A stretch of DNA of 5,973 nucleotides, from NCBI GenBank assembly GCA_036401335.1, contig DASWVC010000117.1, forward strand, positions 1-5,973. Reading direction: 5' to 3'. Under the pieces are notes generated by a model. That model saw only the letters and a list, made by a program, of their open reading frames with translations. It made no database searches and was not told where the DNA came from. The position numbers were made by a program, and so were the translations under genes. Each line of letters begins with the position of its first letter. The stretch's first letter is position 1. Of this stretch, positions 1 through 5,226 are shown piece after piece. Origin of the DNA: DASWVC01 sp036401335 (GTDB lineage Bacteria; Verrucomicrobiota; Verrucomicrobiia; Chthoniobacterales; JAFAMB01).

Positions 1-59
1 TTTTCCGGCACCTGGGCAGCTTTCCGCTTCGCCGAACGACCAAGCTCAACCGCTTTCAT
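1..59 (-). CDS. N-terminal fragment of an unidentified gene, possibly gamma-glutamyl phosphate reductase (ProA)
   Basis: An ATG at 59-57 on the minus strand opens a frame that stays open to the window edge and gives 19 codons, MKAVELGRSAKRKAAQVPE. It begins 31 nt after the stop of the Fe-S carrier gene on the same strand, so the two could be co-transcribed. A weak AGG lies 7 nt before the ATG. The pattern 'ELGRsAKrkAaqv' recalls the N-terminus of ProA, which typically reads like LGRRAKAASRxLA and would catalyse the NADPH-dependent second step of proline synthesis in the cytoplasm. That identification rests on about 15 residues and is a guess. The open frame and its spacing are what can be seen directly. 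Confidence 0.45.
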   Translation of the reverse strand, partial: MKAVELGRSAKRKAAQVPE

Positions 60-90
60 GTGCGTGCCTGGACGGCGGAATATGAGCGCC

Positions 91-429
91 TCAGGCGTCC
101 CTCGTCACTTCAAAAGAAGTCCCGCATCCGCACTTACGCACCGCGTTCGGATTTTCGATACGGAAACCCGCGCCGGTCAGGCCATCAACATAATCAAGCG
201 AAAAACCGTCAAGGTAAGGCGCGCTTTGCGGATCGATGATGACGTCCACACCGTCACGACTGTAGCGGAAATCATCTTCTTTGGGCCGGTCAAACTCCAT
301 TTCATACTGCATCCCGGCACAACCGCCTTTCTCTACCGAGATGCGCAGACCCCGCCCCTGGTACTCCGGAGTTTCCGCCAATACCGCCTGGATTTGTCGA
401 ATCACCGTGTCTGTAACCGAGATAACCAC
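91..429 (-). CDS. A-type iron-sulfur cluster carrier, IscA/HesB/ErpA family
   Basis: This 112-residue cytoplasmic protein has the usual length of A-type Fe-S carriers, which accept a cluster from a scaffold and deliver it to apo-enzymes. The three ligand cysteines are present: C37 in the motif GGCAGMQYEM (35-44), and C100 and C102 in KCGCGTSF (99-106). The middle segment VDVIIDPQSAPYLDG and the run GLTGAGFRIENPNA (83-96) are also typical. The sequence cannot tell IscA, ErpA and SufA-like subtypes apart, and no isc or suf genes are visible, so no symbol is given. The start is GTG at 429-427. A clear GGAGG lies only 1 nt before it, which is abnormally close, and a putative promoter ends just upstream (see the promoter feature). 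Homologues usually begin at the residue equivalent to Ile3. The gene is separated from the transporter operon upstream by a terminator and is followed closely by another gene on the same strand. Confidence 0.93.
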   Translation of the reverse strand: MVISVTDTVIRQIQAVLAETPEYQGRGLRISVEKGGCAGMQYEMEFDRPKEDDFRYSRDGVDVIIDPQSAPYLDGFSLDYVDGLTGAGFRIENPNAVRKCGCGTSFEVTRDA

Positions 430-464
430 GCCTCCAATTAACCGCGAACGGGCATATCCGTCAA
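430..464 (-). promoter_or_regulatory. Putative sigma70-type promoter and SD of the Fe-S carrier gene
   Basis: On the minus strand, TTGACG (464-459, 5 of 6 to the -35 consensus) is followed after 16 nt by GTTAAT (442-437, 4 of 6 to the -10 consensus). Only TGGAGGC separates the -10 box from the GTG start codon. A start point about 7 nt downstream of the -10 would fall on or next to the GTG, giving a leaderless or nearly leaderless mRNA. The GGAGG (435-431) could act only on a longer read-through transcript. This is a consensus match by eye, and the -10 box is mediocre. Confidence 0.4.
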
Positions 465-472
465 TTCAGCGG

Positions 473-505
473 GCACAAAAGTTCCCCCAGGCGCTCGCCT
501 GGGGG
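473..505 (-). terminator. Rho-independent terminator of the transporter operon
   Basis: The stem halves 505-497 and 492-484 form a perfect 9-bp GC-rich hairpin (CCCCCAGGC pairing with GCCTGGGGG) with a 4-nt loop. On the minus strand it is followed by AACTTTTGTG, a short T-rich tract. It begins 65 nt after the stop codon of the binding-protein gene and lies before the promoter of the Fe-S carrier gene, exactly where an operon-ending terminator is expected. The T-tract is short (four T in a row), so efficiency may be partial. On the plus strand no U-run follows, so it is unidirectional. Confidence 0.78.
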
Positions 506-570
506 GCGGCCACCTCCCGTTTGCATTCCTTTCAGCCGGGCGGTCCGCGACCGATCCAAGGGCTGCGAGG

Positions 571-1542
571 TTATTCCTTAACGCTGAAAGCCGCGTAACC
601 CTTGACGTTATCCGGATTGACGAGCACGCAATCGATGGTCTGCTTTTCCTCGCTTCCGGTCTTGCCGGTCTTCAGGTATTGGTCGGCTTGTTCGACCGCC
701 AGTTCGGAAAGCCGAACGACCGGTTGCAGCACGGTTGCCCGGATCTCGCCCGCCTTGATCGATTCTGCAACGTCGGGGCTGCCGTCGAAGCCAACCACGA
801 TCACGTTGCCTTTGCCGGCCGCTTTGAGCGCGGCGTACGCGCCCAATGCCATTGTGTCGTTGCCCGAGATCAGGCCTTTGATGTTCGGGAACTGCTGGAT
901 GATGGTCTGGGTTTTCTGGAACGCCTCGGCCTGGTTCCAATTGGCGCTCTGGGCCGCTACCTTCTTCAGCTTGGGGTATTGACTCAAGGTGTCATTGTAC
1001 CCTTTCGAGCGAATGCCGGCGTTCGTGTCGGTTTCTTTGCCGATGAGTTCGACGTAATCACCTTCTTCGCCCATCAAGCGCACGAATTCCTCCGCGCCGA
1101 GGGTTGCTCCTTGGTAGTTGTTGGAAACCAACTGCGCCATGGCCACTCCGGTGGCGTTGATTTCACGATCCACCAGGAACGAAGGGATGCCCGCCGTTTT
1201 GGCCTTGGTCACGGCAGCAATGGAAGCGTCGGCTCCTGCGTTGTCCAGGATGATGGCCGCGGCCTTGCGGGCAATCGCCGTATCAAAAAGCTGGTCTTGT
1301 TTAACCGGATCGTCGTTGTGCACGAGAACCAGGGTTTCGTAACCGAGGCTTTTGGCCTTTGCCTCCGCGGCGTCGGCCAGCGCCTTGAAGAACGGATTTT
1401 CCGGCGAGGGCACGACAATGGCGATGAGCTTTTTCTGCTGCGCCAGCGCCGGTTGGAGCATGATTCCCGCAGCAAGCAGAAGCGCAGGGACGGTTAGAAG
1501 GCGAAGGAACAATTTTCGTGTGGACAGGGTGTGTTTGGCCAT
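571..1542 (-). CDS. Periplasmic sugar/polyol-binding protein of a CUT2 ABC transporter (RbsB-like)
   Basis: This is a 323-residue periplasmic binding protein of the ribose/LacI-like fold (Peripla_BP_4). Residues 1-34 form a signal peptide: basic start, hydrophobic core LLTVPALLLAAGIML, and a signal peptidase I site ALA|QQ after residue 34. There is no lipobox, so the mature protein should be soluble. Counterparts of RbsB ligand contacts can be read off: N49-P-F51-F52, D100/N101, D125-R126, R178, N228-D229, F252-D253 and Q273. Residue W202 stands where E. coli RbsB has a Phe against the sugar ring. This combination (TNAGIRSKGYN, SANWNQAEAF, KQTIDCVLVNPDN) resembles the rhizobial polyol/ribose binding proteins (EryG/MptA type) as much as true ribose proteins, so the substrate is left open. 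It is the last gene of the operon, 94 nt after the permease gene and followed by the terminator. The start is ATG at 1542. No Shine-Dalgarno is visible and the leader is C-rich. Confidence 0.93.
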   Translation of the reverse strand: MAKHTLSTRKLFLRLLTVPALLLAAGIMLQPALAQQKKLIAIVVPSPENPFFKALADAAEAKAKSLGYETLVLVHNDDPVKQDQLFDTAIARKAAAIILDNAGADASIAAVTKAKTAGIPSFLVDREINATGVAMAQLVSNNYQGATLGAEEFVRLMGEEGDYVELIGKETDTNAGIRSKGYNDTLSQYPKLKKVAAQSANWNQAEAFQKTQTIIQQFPNIKGLISGNDTMALGAYAALKAAGKGNVIVVGFDGSPDVAESIKAGEIRATVLQPVVRLSELAVEQADQYLKTGKTGSEEKQTIDCVLVNPDNVKGYAAFSVKE

Positions 1543-1569
1543 GGGTCGGGTGGGGGTGTTTGGGTTGGG
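1543..1569 (+). other. G-quadruplex-capable tract directly upstream of the binding-protein start codon
   Basis: On the plus strand, the 27 nt touching the start codon contain five G-runs: 1543-1545, 1548-1550, 1552-1556, 1562-1564 and 1567-1569. The loops are 2, 1, 5 and 2 nt. This satisfies the usual G3N1-7 quadruplex pattern. The plus strand is the template strand for the binding-protein gene, so the mRNA leader is the complementary C-rich sequence and carries no Shine-Dalgarno. Any effect would be on transcription elongation or on the DNA and not through an RNA quadruplex. The pattern is seen directly. A biological role is unproven. Confidence 0.45.
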
Positions 1570-1636
1570 TTCGGAGAAAATGGTTGCGGGTGGGACGTTG
1601 CGCCTGAGAAGATGAAGTTCGTCGCCGGGGTGGTGT

Positions 1637-2698
1637 TCACGCGCGTCTAAGGGCTAACCGTTGTTGGAGGCGTTCCTGCAGTTGGTCGAGCACCACGGCC
1701 AGAATGATGACGAGTCCGGTAATCACTTTTTTCCAGAATTCCTGCACGCCCAGCAGGACGAGTCCGTTGGTCAGCACGCCGATAACCAGGGCGCCTATAA
1801 TCGTGCCCCAGATCGTGCCGCGGCCTCCTGCCAGCGAAGTGCCGCCGAGCACAACCGCGGCGATGGCATTAAGCTCGTAACTTTCACCGACGCCCGGGTG
1901 CGCCGCCACCAGTTGCGATGCCGTGATCAGGCCGGTCATGGCCGCGCACAACCCGCAGATCATGTAGACGGTCATCTTGATGCGGGTAACGTAAATGCCG
2001 GAGAGTTCCGCAGCGCGTTCATTTCCCCCGACTGCGTAAACCTGGCGTCCGAAAGGCGTCTTGCCCGCCACAAAGGCGGCCACGGCCGCAAACAGCACCA
2101 TAATCCAGATCACGATCGGAATGCCCAGAACACTGCCGGCCCCCAGGATCGGAAAACCTGTGTTACCCAGTTCCCGGGTGCCGACGAGATTCGGAAAAGT
2201 CGCCCCGTTGTTGCTCAGTTGGGCCGTCCCGCGGGCAACGTACAGGGTCCCCAGGGTCGCGATAAAAGGTGCCACGTTAAAGCGGGTGATCAGCAGCCCA
2301 TTGAAAGCCCCTACGAGTAATCCCAGGGCCAACGACAAAGTGATAATGACCGGAACGTTGAAGTAGACAATGACCCCCAACGGAGGCAGCGGCAGGCCGC
2401 GGTTAATCAGCAACCCCGAAGCCATGGCCGCAAGGCCGACGGTGGAACCGACCGACAGGTCGATTCCGCCGGTCAAGATCACGAACGTCATGCCGACCGC
2501 CATGATGGCGTTGATTGCGGTCTGGCCAACGAGGATGATGAGGTTCTGCTGCGTGAAAAATGAGGGCGAGAGGACCGAGAAAATACCGGTCAACACACAC
2601 AAAGCGATCAAGGCCCGTAGCCGGAAGAGCAGGACCCCGAGGGACAATCCCGACGGCTTGACTGGTGCGGAAACAGGGGCGGCAGCAGGGATGTGCAC
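1637..2698 (-). CDS. ABC transporter inner-membrane permease, RbsC/CUT2 family
   Basis: This 353-residue, very hydrophobic protein belongs to the BPD_transp_2 family (RbsC, MglC, AraH, XylH), the channel that works as a homodimer with the ATPase below it. Diagnostic stretches are MTFVILTGGIDLSVGS (70-85), FIATLGTLYVARG (145-157), the cytoplasmic coupling loop YAVGGNERAAELSGI (221-235) and NAIAAVVLGGTSLAGGRGT (277-295). About ten membrane segments can be drawn between residues 30 and 338. The C-terminus is short and basic. It is about 30 residues longer than E. coli RbsC, mostly through an Ala/Pro-rich cytoplasmic N-terminal extension. The start is taken as GTG at 2698-2696, 8 nt after the stop of the ATPase gene; no SD is visible and the next Met is inside the core, so translation is probably coupled to the ATPase. 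Sugar specificity cannot be inferred from the permease. Confidence 0.95.
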   Translation of the reverse strand: MHIPAAAPVSAPVKPSGLSLGVLLFRLRALIALCVLTGIFSVLSPSFFTQQNLIILVGQTAINAIMAVGMTFVILTGGIDLSVGSTVGLAAMASGLLINRGLPLPPLGVIVYFNVPVIITLSLALGLLVGAFNGLLITRFNVAPFIATLGTLYVARGTAQLSNNGATFPNLVGTRELGNTGFPILGAGSVLGIPIVIWIMVLFAAVAAFVAGKTPFGRQVYAVGGNERAAELSGIYVTRIKMTVYMICGLCAAMTGLITASQLVAAHPGVGESYELNAIAAVVLGGTSLAGGRGTIWGTIIGALVIGVLTNGLVLLGVQEFWKKVITGLVIILAVVLDQLQERLQQRLALRRA

Positions 2699-2706
2699 AG
2701 GACAGG

Positions 2707-4305
2707 TTATGAAAAAGGCTGGCTTGGCGGGGGCGGGGCAACGGGTGCCTTGGGTTGCAGCCGCCCGCTGGCAGCGGCCACCAAAGCCCCTTCGGTGATT
2801 TCGTGATGGAGAAACTCACCCGCGACTTTGCCTTTGGAGAGCACAATCACCCGGTCCGGGATAATGAACATTTCGGGAAGTTCCGACGAGACAAACAGCA
2901 CCGCGAGACCTTGGTCAGCCAGCCGGTTCATGATCTCGAAAATCTCGCCTTTCGCACCCACGTCGATGCCGCGAGTCGGTTCGTCCAGGAGCAAAACCCT
3001 GGGGGCGGTCAGTAAACCTTTGGCCAACACCACTTTTTGCTGGTTGCCGCCGCTCAATGACGTGATCGGCTGCAGTGGGCTACGGGTTTTGATGGCAAGG
3101 TCACGGATGAGCTTTTCGATGCCGGCCATTTCCCGGCGGTCGGACAACCAGAAAGCCGTGACAAAACGTTGGAGGCTTGCCAGGGAGATGTTATGGGCAA
3201 CCGAAAGCTTTTGGATTAACCCCAGGCGCTGTCGGTCTTCCGGCACCAGCATCAGGCCGAGCTCGATCCGTTCCCGGATCGTCTCACGCTGAATGAGCCT
3301 TCCGCCGAGGCGAACCTCGCCGCTGGCCTCCGGATGCAGCCCCATCAGGCACTCAAAAAGTTCAGTGCGCCCAGCCCCCATCAGGCCATAAATGGCCAGG
3401 ATTTCACCGGGCCGGACCGTCAGCGAAACGTCTTGCAACGCGAACCCGCCGCCTTGTCGCGGCAGGGACAAACGATTGACCTCCAGAACCGGGGCAGCCG
3501 CATCCCGGCCCGGCGCCTCCGCCCGATGCCGAGCCGGACGCACGTTGCGCCCCACCATTTTGTCAATCAGCCAGGGGACATTCACCGACCGGGCCGGGGC
3601 TCGGGCCGCAAGTTTTCCATCGCGCAGAACGGTCACGTAATCGCCGATGGTAAGCAATTCCTCCAGCTTATGCGAGATGTAAACGATTCCGACCCCGCGC
3701 GTTTTCAGATCGTCGATGATCCGAAAAAGGGCCCTGGTTTCCGCGGCGGTCAAGGCCGAGGTGGGTTCATCCATGATCAGGATGCGCACGTTCTGAGAAA
3801 GGGCTTTGGCGATCTCCACAATCTGTTGCTGCCCCATGCGCAAATCCCGGACCAGCGTGCCTGGAATCAGGGGCTGCTCGAGCTGGTCAAGCAACTCGCG
3901 GGTGACCTTTTCCTGTTTCGCGTGCTGAACCACGCCGCCACGCGTGATTTCCCTCGAGACGAAGATGTTCTCCGAAATGTTGAGGTTGGGGTAGAGGTTC
4001 AGTTCCTGGAAGATGATCCCCACGCCGGCCTGCGCGGCTTCCCGCGTGGACCTGAACTCCACGGGGACGCCGTCCAGCAGCAGCCGGCCGGAGGTCGGTC
4101 GCTCCACGCCGGCGAGGATCTTCATCAAGGTCGACTTGCCCGCTCCGTTCTCGCCGATCAAGACGTTGACGGCCCCGGCGTGCACAACGAAATCGACGGA
4201 GTCGAGTGCCAGTGTGCCAGGGAAGCGTTTTGTGACTTTCTCCGCCGCCAGGATGACCGGGGGCGAATCGGCCAGCATTGGCCCTGCATCGGGCGCGATG
4301 CTCAT
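2707..4305 (-). CDS. ABC transporter ATP-binding protein with two nucleotide-binding domains (RbsA/MglA-like)
   Basis: This 532-residue cytoplasmic ATPase of the CUT2 class has two fused NBDs and powers sugar uptake. NBD1 has Walker A GENGAGKST (51-59), Q-loop Q100, signature region LRMGQQQIVEIAKAL (155-169), Walker B ILIMDEP (175-181, catalytic E180) and H-loop H212. NBD2 has a degenerate Walker A GLMGAGRTE (307-315, Arg for the usual Lys), the family marker PEDR (355-358), an intact signature LSGGNQQK (417-424), Walker B VLLLDEPT (437-444, E442) and SSE (473-475) where an H-loop would lie. The NBD2 Walker A and SSE are normal for this family. The C-terminus is Pro-rich (518-532). The ATG at 4305 lies 3 nt after the stop of the DUF2291 gene, and the permease starts 8 nt after its own stop, so the three are an obvious co-translated unit. 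The next in-frame ATG (codon 10) is an alternative start. Confidence 0.96.
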   Translation of the reverse strand: MSIAPDAGPMLADSPPVILAAEKVTKRFPGTLALDSVDFVVHAGAVNVLIGENGAGKSTLMKILAGVERPTSGRLLLDGVPVEFRSTREAAQAGVGIIFQELNLYPNLNISENIFVSREITRGGVVQHAKQEKVTRELLDQLEQPLIPGTLVRDLRMGQQQIVEIAKALSQNVRILIMDEPTSALTAAETRALFRIIDDLKTRGVGIVYISHKLEELLTIGDYVTVLRDGKLAARAPARSVNVPWLIDKMVGRNVRPARHRAEAPGRDAAAPVLEVNRLSLPRQGGGFALQDVSLTVRPGEILAIYGLMGAGRTELFECLMGLHPEASGEVRLGGRLIQRETIRERIELGLMLVPEDRQRLGLIQKLSVAHNISLASLQRFVTAFWLSDRREMAGIEKLIRDLAIKTRSPLQPITSLSGGNQQKVVLAKGLLTAPRVLLLDEPTRGIDVGAKGEIFEIMNRLADQGLAVLFVSSELPEMFIIPDRVIVLSKGKVAGEFLHHEITEGALVAAASGRLQPKAPVAPPPPSQPFS

Positions 4306-4308
4306 GCC

Positions 4309-5004
4309 TTACAGGTCGATGGCGACCGGGGTGATAAGGACCGGAGGTTTGGCATGACGATCAAACGTAAAGGCGCCGAAAAACGTGATGGTCTTACCCA
4401 CGAGCGAGCCGGGTTCCAGACGGCCGAAGGCTGCCTTTAGCGCTCGTCCGTTCATCTCCTTGGACACGTCGGCGTAATCGAGCTGATTCGTGAACTGGTT
4501 GAACGAGACGAGCCCGGTGGCATCGCGCAGGGCGGTCCCTCGAATCACCGGTCCGATCTGTAAGGCGACCTTCTCCGGCAAGTTCGGAACCTCAACCATG
4601 GCGGTGCCGGCCTGCGATCCGGTGTGGAGTTCAGTTACCTGCCCCGTCCCTTTGACCAGGTAATTGTAAGGGTTAGTCGCTTCACGCCGGCCATACGTTT
4701 GTCCCGCAACGTCAGGGTCGGACCGGATTTCCGGGAGGATTTTTTCGATCGGTTGGGCCTTCTCGCGAACGGTCGGCAAGACCTGGTTGGTCCAAATCCC
4801 GTCAACAAAGCGAGCGGCGGCGCTCTGGACGGGCGGTGCGGCCGAACCGGGGAGAGGGGGGCTCGTCAGGGGCCGGACAACAAAGGGCGGTCGGAGCGTG
4901 AACCAAAAAACCAGCACCAAACCGGCCGCTGCCAAGGCAAGGCGCCGTCCTGTTCTGGCGCGGGCAGGCGGCGAGGTTTGCGGGCGGCCGGTGGATAGAG
5001 GCAT
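4309..5004 (-). CDS. DUF2291 family membrane-anchored periplasmic protein, first gene of the transporter operon
   Basis: This 231-residue protein has no assigned biochemical function. After a basic N-terminus (R20 R21) comes one hydrophobic segment at about residues 22-36, then a Pro-rich stretch (39-58) and a presumed periplasmic domain. Recognisable DUF2291 stretches are FVDGIWTNQVLPTV (66-79), TYGRREATNPYNYLVKGTG (103-121), QIGPVIRGTALRDATG (149-164), SFNQFTNQLDYADVSKEMN (167-185) and the tail GKTITFFGAF...PVLITPVAIDL. Some relatives are called lipoproteins, but no lipobox cysteine is visible here, so an uncleaved anchor or signal peptidase I substrate is more likely. Its place, 3 nt before the ATPase gene, argues for an accessory role in sugar uptake (inference). 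The start chosen is ATG 5004, which puts the hydrophobic segment at the usual distance. A TTG at 5058 would add 18 residues and cover a palindromic candidate operator. Neither start has a convincing SD. Confidence 0.85.
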   Translation of the reverse strand: MPLSTGRPQTSPPARARTGRRLALAAAGLVLVFWFTLRPPFVVRPLTSPPLPGSAAPPVQSAAARFVDGIWTNQVLPTVREKAQPIEKILPEIRSDPDVAGQTYGRREATNPYNYLVKGTGQVTELHTGSQAGTAMVEVPNLPEKVALQIGPVIRGTALRDATGLVSFNQFTNQLDYADVSKEMNGRALKAAFGRLEPGSLVGKTITFFGAFTFDRHAKPPVLITPVAIDL

Positions 5005-5028
5005 GACAAGGGGTGGTAAAAGGATTTT

Positions 5029-5036
5029 GGTTAACC
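5029..5036. promoter_or_regulatory. Palindrome GGTTAACC, possible second operator half of the transporter promoter
   Basis: This perfect 8-bp palindrome lies between the two candidate starts of the DUF2291 gene. Together with the next base it reads GGTTAACCG, and a near copy, GGCTAACCG, begins exactly 40 bp away at 5069 inside the other palindrome. Paired sites on the same face of the helix are common for looping repressors. It may also be chance. Confidence 0.25.
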
Positions 5037-5072
5037 GACGGGAACGCAGGCGGGCCAACTTGCCTGGCGGCT

Positions 5073-5080
5073 AACCGGTT
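5073..5080. promoter_or_regulatory. Palindrome AACCGGTT, candidate LacI-family operator
   Basis: This perfect 8-bp palindrome has a central CG, the form of many LacI/GalR-family operator cores (compare the ACCGGT core of the GntR operator). It sits at the predicted transcription start of the operon, immediately after a TACAAT -10 box, where a bound repressor would block initiation. Flanking symmetry is limited: the outer C/G pair at 5071/5082 matches and the next pairs do not. No regulator gene is in the window. Confidence 0.4.
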
Positions 5081-5082
5081 GG

Positions 5083-5112
5083 ATTGTAGCAAAGAAACCG
5101 CACAAGCAGGAA
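5083..5112 (-). promoter_or_regulatory. Putative promoter of the transporter operon
   Basis: On the minus strand, TACAAT (5088-5083) matches 5 of 6 bases of the sigma70 -10 consensus. The -35 region at 17-18 nt spacing (TTCCTG, about 5112-5107) is poor, which would fit an activator-dependent or weak promoter. Transcription would start near 5076, giving a leader of about 70 nt to the ATG at 5004 or only about 18 nt to the TTG at 5058. Confidence 0.4.
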
Positions 5113-5133
5113 CACCTTTTCGAGGTCACGATC

Positions 5134-5156
5134 CTGCGTGGCCCGTCGGGCCGCAG
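5134..5156. repeat. Imperfect inverted repeat in the mutL/transporter intergenic region
   Basis: The arms CTGC-GT-GGCCC and GGGCC-GCAG surround a GTC loop. This gives a 5-bp and a 4-bp helix separated by a 2-nt bulge. No T-run follows on either strand, so it is not a terminator. It could be a protein site or a hairpin in the mutL leader RNA. No role is evident. Confidence 0.3.
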
Positions 5157-5210
5157 ACCCTGATCATGGTTGCCGCCCGATCCTGGCCATGCCAGAGTCT
5201 TCCTGCTCCG

Positions 5211-5215
5211 AGGAG
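5211..5215 (+). promoter_or_regulatory. Ribosome binding site of mutL
   Basis: AGGAG (extended to GAGGAG from 5210) ends 11 nt before the ATG at 5227. That spacing is slightly long. It is nevertheless the only good SD before the start, and it supports this ATG, where family homology also begins. Confidence 0.6.
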
Positions 5216-5226
5216 CCAACGAATCC

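Noticed and set aside
484..505. Perfect hairpin considered as a repeat or bidirectional terminator
   Set aside because: No T-run follows it on the plus strand, and no plus-strand gene ends there. It is better explained as the operon terminator on the minus strand.
679..1497. Plus-strand open frame of 272 codons opposite the binding-protein gene
   Set aside because: Its composition is that of a reverse-complement shadow (no domain, Arg/Gly/Val-rich), and the minus strand encodes a clear binding protein with signal peptide.
3334..4440. Long plus-strand open frame of 368 codons opposite the ATPase and DUF2291 genes
   Set aside because: It is the antisense shadow of strongly recognised ABC ATPase motifs in GC-rich DNA. 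It has no recognisable domain and spans the junction of two real genes.
4843..4873. G-rich run in the plus strand inside the DUF2291 gene
   Set aside because: It is explained by Pro/Gly codons of the Pro-rich linker on the minus strand, so a quadruplex role is not needed.
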